A stretch of DNA of 39,328 bases, taken from positions 1 through 39,328 of the forward strand of contig JAFGOW010000200.1 of assembly GCA_016926265.1 (NCBI GenBank), written 5' to 3'. The stretch's first letter is position 1. Each line of letters starts with the position of its first letter. Made by a program: the position numbers and the translations under genes. The notes beneath the pieces are model-generated. The model was not told the DNA's origin. It was given only the letters and a program-made list of their open reading frames with translations, and did no database searches. Origin of the DNA: Deltaproteobacteria bacterium (GTDB lineage Bacteria; Desulfobacterota; Desulfuromonadia; Desulfuromonadales; JAAYDE01). This document shows, piece by piece, positions 29,192 to 38,159 of the stretch.

Positions 29192-30259
29192 ATGAAAACC
29201 CTATTGATTACCGGAGGCTGCGGCTTCATCGGCGCCAACTTCATCCGTTTCATGTTGGCCCGCAAGACCGGCATCCGGGTTGTCAATCTGGATAAACTGA
29301 CCTATGCCGGGAACTTGTCCAGCTTGGCCGACATCGCCGCCGACCCTCGTTATCGTTTTGTCCAGGGGGACATTTGCGATCCCGATCTGGTGGGGTGGTT
29401 GTTCGCGGAAGAGGCTCCGGAGGCCGTAGTCCATTTTGCCGCCGAATCCCACGTCGATCGCAGCATTACCGGGCCTTCGGCCTTCATTCAGACCAACGTG
29501 GTGGGGACCTTTACCCTGCTGGATGCGGCCCGCGCTGCCTGGTCCGACCGTCCCGAGGGGAACGGGAACCGCCGCTTCCTTCATGTCAGTACCGACGAAG
29601 TTTATGGTTCCCTCGGCCCCACCGGTTATTTCACCGAGGAGACCCCTTACGATCCCCGTTCCCCTTATTCCGCCAGCAAGGCCGCATCCGATCATCTGGC
29701 CAGCGCCTATTTCCACACCTACCGGCTGCCGGTCCTGATCACCAACTGTTCCAACAACTACGGTCCTTTTCAATTTCCCGAAAAGCTGATTCCCCTGGTC
29801 ATCAACAACGCCCTCCACGGTCGGGAGCTGCCGGTTTACGGCGACGGCAGAAACATCCGCGACTGGCTGTTCGTGGAAGACCATTGCCGGGCGTTGTCAG
29901 TGGTGCTCGAGCGGGGGGCTGCCGGCCAGACCTTCAACATCGGCGGCAACAACGAAAAACAGAACATCGAGATCGTCACCGCCATCTGCCATCTGCTGGA
30001 TGAGATGGCGCCTCCCCTGGAAAACGGGCGCCCCCGGACCTCCCTGATACGGTTTGTCACCGACCGCCCCGGCCATGACCGCCGCTATGCCATCGACGCC
30101 GGGAAGATCCGCCGCGAGCTGGGCTGGCAGCCGGATACCTCCTTTGAGGAGGGCCTGCGCCGCACCGTCTCCTGGTATCTGGAGCACGATGCCTGGCTGC
30201 GAGGGATCCTGGACGGCTCCTACCGGAGTTACTACGAATCCATGTACGGGGGGCGTTAG
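29192..30259 (+). CDS. rfbB: dTDP-glucose 4,6-dehydratase
   Basis: [78 protein letters not shown]. Confidence 0.97.
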   Translation: MKTLLITGGCGFIGANFIRFMLARKTGIRVVNLDKLTYAGNLSSLADIAADPRYRFVQGDICDPDLVGWLFAEEAPEAVVHFAAESHVDRSITGPSAFIQTNVVGTFTLLDAARAAWSDRPEGNGNRRFLHVSTDEVYGSLGPTGYFTEETPYDPRSPYSASKAASDHLASAYFHTYRLPVLITNCSNNYGPFQFPEKLIPLVINNALHGRELPVYGDGRNIRDWLFVEDHCRALSVVLERGAAGQTFNIGGNNEKQNIEIVTAICHLLDEMAPPLENGRPRTSLIRFVTDRPGHDRRYAIDAGKIRRELGWQPDTSFEEGLRRTVSWYLEHDAWLRGILDGSYRSYYESMYGGR

Positions 30260-30261
30260 AA

Positions 30262-31152
30262 ATGGCCTTTCCCAAGCGGTTGCTGCTGATCGGCGCCAAC
30301 GGATTGCTGGGCCGCATGGTTCAGGAATCCATCCCGGCTCATTACGATTTGGCCACCGCCGATCTCCCCAAAATCGATTTCCTCCGCCCCGATACGGTTG
30401 CGGAGGCGTTGCGGAAGATGGAACCGGAAATTGTCATCAATTGCGCCGCCCATACCGCCGTCGATGCCTGCGAATCGGAGGAGGCCGCCGCGAGGCGCAT
30501 CAATGGCGACGGCCCCGGCCTGCTGGCGGCGCTGGCGAGGGAAACTCGTTCGGTGCTGGTTCACATCTCCAGCGACTACGTTTTCGACGGCGACAGCGCC
30601 GTACCCTACCGCGAGGAAGATCCGCCGGCGCCCCGTTGTGCCTATGGCCGCTCCAAACTGGCCGGCGAGCGGGCGATTCTGGAGAGCGGTCTGGAGCGGT
30701 TTTTCATCGTCCGCACCAGCTGGCTCTACGGCCCCCACGGCAAGAATTTTGTCGAAACGGTGCTGCGGCTGGCCGCGGAGCGGGAGGAGCTGCGGATCGT
30801 TTCGGATCAGGTCGGCAGCCCAACGCTGACCGACGACCTGGCCTTGGCCCTGTTTCGGCTGCTGGAGACGGACCGGTTTGGAATCTATCACTTTTCCAAT
30901 GAAGGATCATGCAGCTGGCACGAGTTTGCCAGCGCCATCGTGGAAGGCGCCAGAGCCAGAGGGCAGATCCTCAAGGTCCGTGAAATCAAGCCGATCCGCA
31001 CCGATGAATATCCGCTGCCGGCCCGGCGTCCTCCCTTTTCCCTCCTGGCCAAGGATAAATACCGCTCCGCCACCGGGTGCGAGGTTCCCCATTGGCGGGT
31101 GGCCTTAAACCGCTATCTCGACCGCCGTTTCGGTTCGCCGGAGGGGAAATAG
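30262..31152 (+). CDS. rfbD: dTDP-4-dehydrorhamnose reductase
   Basis: LLLIGANGLLGRMVQ, INCAAHTAVDACESE, ISSDYVFDGD, YGRSKLAGERA, RTSWLYGPHGKNFVETVLRLA. Confidence 0.96.
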   Translation: MAFPKRLLLIGANGLLGRMVQESIPAHYDLATADLPKIDFLRPDTVAEALRKMEPEIVINCAAHTAVDACESEEAAARRINGDGPGLLAALARETRSVLVHISSDYVFDGDSAVPYREEDPPAPRCAYGRSKLAGERAILESGLERFFIVRTSWLYGPHGKNFVETVLRLAAEREELRIVSDQVGSPTLTDDLALALFRLLETDRFGIYHFSNEGSCSWHEFASAIVEGARARGQILKVREIKPIRTDEYPLPARRPPFSLLAKDKYRSATGCEVPHWRVALNRYLDRRFGSPEGK

Positions 31153-31285
31153 GCCCTTCCGCCCCTTGGGCCGGTTGTATTGGAAAAGAAAGGGCCGGAA
31201 CCACACTTTCGGGCAAGTCCAGGTGCTGAAAGTGGTTGAATGCCGAAACCGGATCATGAATGGAAGCTTTTGATGGAAGAGGAAG

Positions 31286-32170
31286 ATGATGGCTCCTGGT
31301 GTTAAAAAAGGGATCGTGTTGGCAGGGGGGGCCGGAACCCGGCTTTACCCGCTGACCCTGGTCGCCAGCAAACAGCTGCAGCCGGTCTATGACAAACCGA
31401 TGATCTATTATCCCCTCGCCACGCTGATGGTGGCGGGGATCAGCGACATCCTGATCATCTCCACGCCTGCCGACACGCCGCGTTTTCAAGCCCTGCTCGG
31501 CGACGGCAGCCGTTTCGGCATCCGCTTGAGCTACGCCGTGCAGCCGGAGCCGAAGGGTATCGCCCAGGCTTTTCTGGTCGGCGAGGAATTCATTGCCGGT
31601 GAGCCGGTGTGCCTGATTTTGGGGGACAACATCTTTTACGGTCGGCTGGGGCTGGAGCGGATTGCCGCCTCGCTTGAGGTCGGCGCCCGGATTTTCGGGT
31701 ATCCGGTCCAGAATCCTCAGCGTTACGGGGTGATTACCTTTGACAAGGAGGGCCGGGCGCTCGATATCGAAGAGAAACCCGCCCGGCCGCAATCCAACTA
31801 TGCCGTGCCGGGGCTTTATCTCTATGACCATCAGGTGGTGGAGATTGCCCGCAGCCTGCGGCCCTCGGACCGGGGGGAGCTGGAAATCACCGACGTCAAC
31901 CGGGAATACCTGCGGCGCGGCCAATTGCTGGTCGAAAAGCTGGGACGGGGCATCGCCTGGCTCGATACCGGCACCCATGAAAGCCTGCTGGAAGCGGGGC
32001 ACTTCATCTATACCATCGAACAGCGCCAAGGCTTGAAAATCGGCTGCCTGGAGGAGATCGCGCTGCGCAAGGGGTATCTGAGCCGGGAGCAATTTCGGCA
32101 AGTGGTTGCCGGGTTGCCGAAATCCTCCTATCGGGAATATCTCGAGTTGGTTTTCCGGGAGGAAACTTAA
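31286..32170 (+). CDS. rfbA: Glucose-1-phosphate thymidylyltransferase
   Basis: [66 protein letters not shown]. Confidence 0.97.
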   Translation: MMAPGVKKGIVLAGGAGTRLYPLTLVASKQLQPVYDKPMIYYPLATLMVAGISDILIISTPADTPRFQALLGDGSRFGIRLSYAVQPEPKGIAQAFLVGEEFIAGEPVCLILGDNIFYGRLGLERIAASLEVGARIFGYPVQNPQRYGVITFDKEGRALDIEEKPARPQSNYAVPGLYLYDHQVVEIARSLRPSDRGELEITDVNREYLRRGQLLVEKLGRGIAWLDTGTHESLLEAGHFIYTIEQRQGLKIGCLEEIALRKGYLSREQFRQVVAGLPKSSYREYLELVFREET

Positions 32171-32171
32171 A

Positions 32172-32717
32172 ATGAAATCCATGGCGGCGTCCCTCCCCGA
32201 GTTGTTGATCCTGAAACCGAGGGTGTTCGGCGACGAACGGGGGTTTTTTTTCGAAAGCTTCAATCGGCGCGTCTTTGAACAGACCACCGGGCTGGAGCCG
32301 GTTTTCGTTCAGGACAATCATTCCCGTTCCCTCAGGGGGGTGTTGCGGGGCCTCCACTACCAGATCCGGCAGACCCAGGCGAAACTGGTGCGCTGCGTGG
32401 TTGGAGAGATCTTCGATGTCGCTGTCGATGTGCGCCGAAGTTCCCCCCGCTTCGGCTGTTGGGCCGGGGTTCATCTGTCAGCGGAAAACAAACGGCAGCT
32501 CTGGATCCCGGAGGGCTTCGCCCATGGCTTTCTGGTGTTGTCGGAGGCCGCCGAGGTCCTTTACAAAGCCACCGATTACTATGCTCCCGAACAGGAACGG
32601 TGCATCCTCTGGAACGATCCGAAAATCGCCATCCGCTGGCCGCTGAGTGGGGAGCCGCAACTGTCCGAAAAGGACAGCCAGGGCGCCCTGCTTGAAAGCG
32701 CCGAAGTTTTTGACTGA
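32172..32717 (+). CDS. rfbC: dTDP-4-dehydrorhamnose 3,5-epimerase
   Basis: LLILKPRVFGDERGFFFESFN, FVQDNHSRSLRGVLRGLHYQ, VDVRRSSPRFG, IPEGFAHGFLVLS. Confidence 0.97.
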   Translation: MKSMAASLPELLILKPRVFGDERGFFFESFNRRVFEQTTGLEPVFVQDNHSRSLRGVLRGLHYQIRQTQAKLVRCVVGEIFDVAVDVRRSSPRFGCWAGVHLSAENKRQLWIPEGFAHGFLVLSEAAEVLYKATDYYAPEQERCILWNDPKIAIRWPLSGEPQLSEKDSQGALLESAEVFD

Positions 32718-32809
32718 CGTCATCTCTCCGAAGTCCTGGCTCTTTCCCTCCAAAGTCGCGGGGGCGGCGGGGACCTTTTCCTCTTTTCCCGGATTCGAAC
32801 CGTGGGCCC

Positions 32810-33931
32810 ATGCTGATCGGTTTCTGCCTATATAAATGGTTTCCCTATGGCGGGCTTCAGAGGGATATGCTGAAGATTGCCCTGGAATGTCAGAAACGGG
32901 GGCATCGGATTCGGGTTTACACCCTGAAATGGGAAGGGCCCGTTCCCGACGGTTTCGAATTGGTTCTGGTGCCGGCGCCGGATTTTTCCCGGATTTACCG
33001 GAATCATGTTTTCGCTCGCTGGGTCCAGAACGAAGTGGCGCAACGGCCCGTTGACCGTCTGGTCGGATTCAACAAGATGCCGGGTCTGGATGTCTATTAT
33101 GGCGCCGATCCCTGTTTCGAGGAGCGGATGCGCGCCGGGCGGAGTTTTTTACGGCGGCTGACCCTGCGCTATCATCACCATGCCGCCTTCGAGCGGGCGG
33201 TGTTCGATCCCCATGCCAAGACGGAGATCCTGCTCTTGTCCGACCGACAGAAGCCTCATTTTCAGCGCCATTACGGCACCCCCGAGGGCCGTTTTCACCT
33301 CTTGCCCCCTGGCATCTCCGCCGACCGGCGGGCTCCCGCCGATTACGACCGGGTGCGAGAGGAAGAAAGAAAGGGGTTCGGTCTCGACGCCGGGGAGTTG
33401 ATGGTGCTGCAAATCGGTTCCGGTTTCAGGACCAAAGGAGTTGACCGGACCCTGGCTGCCTTTGCCTCGCTGCCTCCGGCGCTGGCATCCCGCAGCCGTC
33501 TGGTGGTGATCGGCCAGGATCGGGCGCGGCCTTTTCTCCGGCAGGCCCGAAATCTTAAAATCGACGATCGGGTTTCCATCTTGGCCGGTCGCAGCGACAT
33601 CCCCCGCTTCCTGTTGGCCGCCGATCTGCTGATCCATCCCGCCTACGCCGAAAACACCGGGACCGTGCTGCTGGAGGCGGTTGTCGCCGGCTTGCCGGTG
33701 CTGGTGACCGATGTCTGCGGCTTTGCTTCCTATGTCCGGGAGGCGGGTGCGGGACGGGTGCTGGAATCCCCTTTCAAGCAATCGTCTCTGAATGGGGCCC
33801 TTGCCGATATCCTTGGGGATACCGAAACCCGCCGCCGCTGGTCGGCCAACGGCCGGCTTTTTGGCGAGACCGCGGATCTCTACAGCCTGGCCGAACGGGC
33901 CGCCGATATCATTACGGGAGCCAGGCCATGA
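32810..33931 (+). CDS. waaG: WaaG-like LPS core glycosyltransferase (GT4)
   Basis: MLIGFCLYKWFPYGGLQRDMLKIALECQKRGHRIRVYTLKWEG...HPAYAENTGTVLLEAVVAGLPVLVTDVCGFA. Confidence 0.92.
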   Translation: MLIGFCLYKWFPYGGLQRDMLKIALECQKRGHRIRVYTLKWEGPVPDGFELVLVPAPDFSRIYRNHVFARWVQNEVAQRPVDRLVGFNKMPGLDVYYGADPCFEERMRAGRSFLRRLTLRYHHHAAFERAVFDPHAKTEILLLSDRQKPHFQRHYGTPEGRFHLLPPGISADRRAPADYDRVREEERKGFGLDAGELMVLQIGSGFRTKGVDRTLAAFASLPPALASRSRLVVIGQDRARPFLRQARNLKIDDRVSILAGRSDIPRFLLAADLLIHPAYAENTGTVLLEAVVAGLPVLVTDVCGFASYVREAGAGRVLESPFKQSSLNGALADILGDTETRRRWSANGRLFGETADLYSLAERAADIITGARP

Positions 33932-34737
33932 AGCTGGTTTTGAACCCGCCTTTCGACGCTCTCTGGAGTGGGCGCGATCCTTTTTCGGCTGTCGAGGAAT
34001 TGACAGGCGCGGTTTTTCGGGAACTGGAGGGACGGCGTACCCTGCGCACGGAAATCGGCGGCCGGGGTTTTTTCGTCAAAATCCATCGCGGCATCGGCTG
34101 GCGGGAGATATTCAAGAATCTGTTGTCCTTTCGATGGCCTGTCCTCGGCGCCGGGAATGAGTGGCAGGCGGTCACACGGCTTCAGGAACTCGGTGTTCCG
34201 ACCATGAAAGTCGCCGCTTTCGGATGCCGTGGGCGCAACCCCGCCTGTCAACACTCGTTTATCATTACCGAAGATCTGGGCGATACCGTCAGCCTGGAGG
34301 ATTTCACCCGCGACTGGGCGAAAACCCCTCCGGTTCCCCGGCTGAAATGGGCCTTGATCCACGAGGTCGGGCGCATGGCTCGTGCCATGCACCAAGGGGG
34401 GGTGAACCACCGGGATTTTTACCTTTGCCATTTCCTGTTGCATAAGGATCCTCCCTGCGGGAAAGGGCGGATAAGGCTGGCCCTGATCGATCTTCACCGG
34501 GCGCAGGTTCGCTCCAGCGTTCCTCGCCGCTGGCGCAACAAAGATCTGGCCGGACTCTATTTTTCGGCCCTGGAGATCGGCTTGACCCAAAGAGACCTGA
34601 TGAGATTCCTAAAGATTTATTTTGGGTTACCGCTGCGGGACATTTTTGGAAATGAGGCGGCGCTGCTAAACCAGCTGCGGCTAAAGGCGCAGCGGCTCCA
34701 AGTCCGCTTTCAGCGAAAATACGCCGTTGCTCAATAG
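33928..34737 (+). CDS. waaP: WaaP-like LPS core heptose kinase
   Basis: FFVKIHRGIGWREIFKNLLSFRWPVLGAGNEWQAVTRLQELGVPTMK...GGVNHRDFYLCHFLL...LALIDLHRAQVR. Confidence 0.9.
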   Translation: MKLVLNPPFDALWSGRDPFSAVEELTGAVFRELEGRRTLRTEIGGRGFFVKIHRGIGWREIFKNLLSFRWPVLGAGNEWQAVTRLQELGVPTMKVAAFGCRGRNPACQHSFIITEDLGDTVSLEDFTRDWAKTPPVPRLKWALIHEVGRMARAMHQGGVNHRDFYLCHFLLHKDPPCGKGRIRLALIDLHRAQVRSSVPRRWRNKDLAGLYFSALEIGLTQRDLMRFLKIYFGLPLRDIFGNEAALLNQLRLKAQRLQVRFQRKYAVAQ

Positions 34738-34743
34738 GGTTGG

Positions 34744-36192
34744 ATGGAGTTTCCGTTGAGTCTGGTTATGCTTGACCCCAGCGATCTGCGCCGTGCCGGC
34801 CGCAACCTTCCCCCTTCTTTCGGGATCGAACTGAAAGACGGGGGGTGCCTTGCGATCGAAAAAATTCTGCGGCTGCTGCCCGGCAAACGCCTCACGGCTC
34901 GGGCCTGTTTCCAAGAACGGACCGTGTTGGCCAAGGTGTTCTTTTCCCGTTTCGGATCCCATCGCCAGATGAACCGGGAAGCCAGGGGTTTGCAGCTGTT
35001 GTCGGAGCGGGGTGTGCCGGCGCCGGTGCTGTTGGGCAGACACTCCGTTGCCGGTGGGGGCGGGGTACTGCTCATCGAATATCTCGACCCGGCCGAGCGC
35101 GTGATGGAGCGCTGGCAGGCTGTTTGCCATGAAAAAGCCGGAAGTGCGGCTCAGATGGAGGTTCTGGAACCTCTTTTCGCCCTGGTTGGGGTGATGCATG
35201 CCGTCGGTTTGTGCCAGAAGGATCTGCATCTGGATAATTTTCTCTGGCACCAGGGGCAACTAAAAACGGTGGATGGTGGGGGCATTGTGCCCTGCCGCGG
35301 CGTCCGTAAGCAGGCAGCCAATCTCGGATTATTGATTTCCCAGCTCCCTTGGCAGTCTACGGATCTCATATCCAAGCTCCTCGTCGCTTATCAAGGGCGG
35401 TCTGGATCTGTTCCATTTACTTCCTCGCAGCTTGTGAAAGCGGCGGAAAAACAGCGCCACCAGCGGCTGAAAGACTATCTAGCCAAAACCCTGCGGGACA
35501 GCACCGAATTTTTGGTCCGAAAAAATTTTTTTCGTTTCTCCAGTACGGTCCGTTTCTCTTCCTCCTGGCTGGCTGAATTGGTACAGGATCCGGACAAGGC
35601 GATGGAAAGCGGGACCCCCCTTAAACTCGGGGGGGGGACCACCGTCGTCCAATTGGAATTGGACGGTCATGCGGTTGTCGTCAAACGTTATAACCGGGGA
35701 AATCTGGGCCGGTTTCTGAAACGTTGCTGGCGGATAAGCCGGGCGAGAAAATCGTGGCTGGCGGGGCATCGGCTGCGAACGCTTGGCATCGACTCCCCTC
35801 AGCCACTGGCCCTCATAGAAGAACGGTGGGGGATTTTGTGCAGCCGTTCTTGGCTGGTGACCGAATACATCGACGGGGTCAATATTTTCGATTTGATGTC
35901 CAACTACCGAAAAGATACTCCCCCCGTGGGGGTCATGGATGCGTTCGTGACGCTTTTTAAAAGTCTATACCGGGCACGGATCAGTCATGGGGATATGAAG
36001 GCAACAAATCTGGTTTGGGAAGATAGCCGAATCTGGTTGATTGATCTTGATGGAATGAAGGCTCATCGCTATGAGGTTACATTCGGGAGAGCCTGGAAAA
36101 AGGATAAAAAACGTTTTTTGCGCAACTGGGGGAACGGCTTTGAACGGCAAAATTGGGCGAACATTTTGTTTTCCTATTTAGAAAGTATCTGA
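34744..36192 (+). CDS. Tandem-domain LPS kinase (two InaA/WaaP/KdkA-like kinase modules)
   Basis: Module 1: VLAKVFF..., QKDLHLDNFLW, LKTVDGGGI; module 2: VVVKRYN..., ISHGDMKATNLVW, IWLIDLDGMKAHRY; immediately downstream of waaG-waaP. Confidence 0.8.
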   Translation: MEFPLSLVMLDPSDLRRAGRNLPPSFGIELKDGGCLAIEKILRLLPGKRLTARACFQERTVLAKVFFSRFGSHRQMNREARGLQLLSERGVPAPVLLGRHSVAGGGGVLLIEYLDPAERVMERWQAVCHEKAGSAAQMEVLEPLFALVGVMHAVGLCQKDLHLDNFLWHQGQLKTVDGGGIVPCRGVRKQAANLGLLISQLPWQSTDLISKLLVAYQGRSGSVPFTSSQLVKAAEKQRHQRLKDYLAKTLRDSTEFLVRKNFFRFSSTVRFSSSWLAELVQDPDKAMESGTPLKLGGGTTVVQLELDGHAVVVKRYNRGNLGRFLKRCWRISRARKSWLAGHRLRTLGIDSPQPLALIEERWGILCSRSWLVTEYIDGVNIFDLMSNYRKDTPPVGVMDAFVTLFKSLYRARISHGDMKATNLVWEDSRIWLIDLDGMKAHRYEVTFGRAWKKDKKRFLRNWGNGFERQNWANILFSYLESI

Positions 36193-36223
36193 AAAAATAT
36201 CCTTAAAAAAAGGAATAATAAAT

Positions 36224-37237
36224 ATGAAAAAATCAATTGCTTTTATCAACCCTAGGGTATCCACTAACAATGTTGGCGATTATTTTATTGAAGACAGTGT
36301 AAAGAAAATAGTTGACTATGATCCTGCCAATAGTATTGATATCGACCCCAGAAAACCCCTTAGCGTAAAGGATATCGAAAATATTAATAAATGTGATGCT
36401 GCTATTATTGTTGGGACAAATTTATGGTATAGACATATCTCAAAAGAAAACCGCTGGATGATTAGTACTGATGATCTTAAAAAAATTAAAGTTCCTTTTA
36501 TACCGTTTGGTGTTGGGGCTACTTTGCACCGGGGAGAAATCGGTGAATTTGATAAAGAATCTGTTTCTTTGCTTCAACAGATTCATGGCCAATGCGTAGA
36601 GGCAAGTGTGAGAGACCCGAGAACATTTGAAATGGTTAAAAAGGCCGGCATTGATAATGTCAGGATGACAGGATGTCCGACGTTGTATCGTAGTTTAAAA
36701 CGGAATTGGGAGCTTCAAAGAGTAGAATCAAATGATGTTGTGGTAACTACCAGAAAAGGGCAGGATACTAATTTTAAAATTATTATGAACGAACTGCGAA
36801 AAAGGAAGAAAAATCCTATAATAGCCGCCCAAAAGAAAACTGATTTATTCTGTGGGCGCCGTCGTTTCCCATTTTTTACTGCTGGCCCCGAGGTCCTCTA
36901 CGATTTCAAAATCGAGCCCTATCAAAAATTGGTCCAAAATACATATGGTGCTATCGGTTGGCGTTTGCATGGCAACATGCTTCATTTGGCTCATGGGAAG
37001 CCCACCGTATTTTTTGCAAACTGTTCCAGGATTCTGTCCTTTTGCGAAGCGTTTTCTCTCCCTTGCATTTACGCGGAAGATGGCGAAAGCATAGCGAAGT
37101 CTGATTTAATTCAAGCCGTGGGACATCTGATGGCCGCGGATATTTTTTCTGCTTTTCCTGCTCGCTATTCTGAATTCTTTTTGGAAATGGTTAAATTTTT
37201 TGAGCGCAATGGAATTGCACATAACCTCGTATATTGA
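36224..37237 (+). CDS. Polysaccharide pyruvyl transferase-like family protein
   Basis: NNVGDYFIEDSV, PFGVGA, EASVRDPRTFEMVKKAGIDNVRMTGCPTLY, GWRLHGNMLHLAHGKPTVFFA; AAGGAAT SD; markedly AT-rich. Confidence 0.8.
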   Translation: MKKSIAFINPRVSTNNVGDYFIEDSVKKIVDYDPANSIDIDPRKPLSVKDIENINKCDAAIIVGTNLWYRHISKENRWMISTDDLKKIKVPFIPFGVGATLHRGEIGEFDKESVSLLQQIHGQCVEASVRDPRTFEMVKKAGIDNVRMTGCPTLYRSLKRNWELQRVESNDVVVTTRKGQDTNFKIIMNELRKRKKNPIIAAQKKTDLFCGRRRFPFFTAGPEVLYDFKIEPYQKLVQNTYGAIGWRLHGNMLHLAHGKPTVFFANCSRILSFCEAFSLPCIYAEDGESIAKSDLIQAVGHLMAADIFSAFPARYSEFFLEMVKFFERNGIAHNLVY

Positions 37238-37246
37238 GGAGCTGAA

Positions 37247-37279
37247 ATGTTTTGGAAAGAGGATCGCGACAGAATTTGA
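37247..37279 (+). pseudogene. Possible truncated 5' end of a gene (MFWKEDRDRI then stop)
   Basis: GAGGAG Shine-Dalgarno then ATG TTT TGG AAA GAG GAT CGC GAC AGA ATT TGA. Confidence 0.25.
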
Positions 37280-37324
37280 ATTCATGGGATGTAACAACTC
37301 ACATTGCCATCAGAAATATTTTGG

Positions 37325-37639
37325 TTATTTCAGATATAAGGCGGGCAGTGGATATCCCAGGTTCTCCATAAGGCGGTAATAATCGGAAGTGGGGCAGTTC
37401 AGGTCTCCGGACAGGCAGCGGGGGAAAATATCGACGACAACCAGGCAGTTTTTTGTCGCCTCGTTCAGGCTCATGGCATTGCAGGCGTTGAAGATTTCCT
37501 GGAAGGTCGGATAAATTTCCGGGTTGATTAAAGAAGGGTCTTTGCCGTAGCTCGTCTGATAAAAAAAGGTGCAATAGCAGACGGTTAAAAAAAACAAAAA
37601 AACAGCGATATTTTTATAGTTGATGATCTTTTTTAGCAT
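37325..37639 (-). CDS. Small exported/membrane-anchored hypothetical protein with Cys pairs
   Basis: 104 aa; N-terminal hydrophobic segment NIAVFLFFLTVCYCTFFY after KK; upstream AAGGGA; mature part has four Cys (FNACNAMSLNEATKNCLV, PRCLSGDLNCP). Confidence 0.55.
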   Translation of the reverse strand: MLKKIINYKNIAVFLFFLTVCYCTFFYQTSYGKDPSLINPEIYPTFQEIFNACNAMSLNEATKNCLVVVDIFPRCLSGDLNCPTSDYYRLMENLGYPLPALYLK

Positions 37640-38159
37640 ATTTATTCCCTTGGTATCCGGATTCCGAAAAAGGCCGTTGGCGGTTAAAACTGCAAAGAAC
37701 GGGTCCGTTGAAAAAGATTTGGAAGCAAAATAATATTAATTCCATTTATAATGCTTATAAGGTTTTCGACCCAAAAGATTTTAACACCAAAAAAATAAAT
37801 TTTTCAAGAACGATCTCGATTCCTTTTCCAGCCTACCTCCTCCGATTTCCGGGGGTTTACCCCGCTCGGTTCCCCAAATTTCTTTCTTTTTTTACAGGGC
37901 CGGTCCAATGGCGGTTCCAACTTTTTTCCCGGCCTTCCTGCGGATTGGGATGGCATTGATGGCGTGGGTGGATATCCTGGCGTTTATCTGGGAACGTTGG
38001 TTAGGACCCTTGGGTTGGGTGGAGTGCGGCGTGTGCAAAATACCTGAAAAATATCGTTCGGAGTTGGGCGTTGAGAGCGGTTATGGGAACAGTTGCGGCA
38101 ACGGGGACAAAGAATTGCCTTGGAGAGATAATTAAAGGCTGGTGGGAGGAGGGGGGGTG

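Noticed and set aside
37708-38135. Two plus-strand ORFs (83 and 75 aa) in the islet
   Set aside because: No convincing RBS or family; composition changes mid-ORF, better explained as junction or remnant sequence
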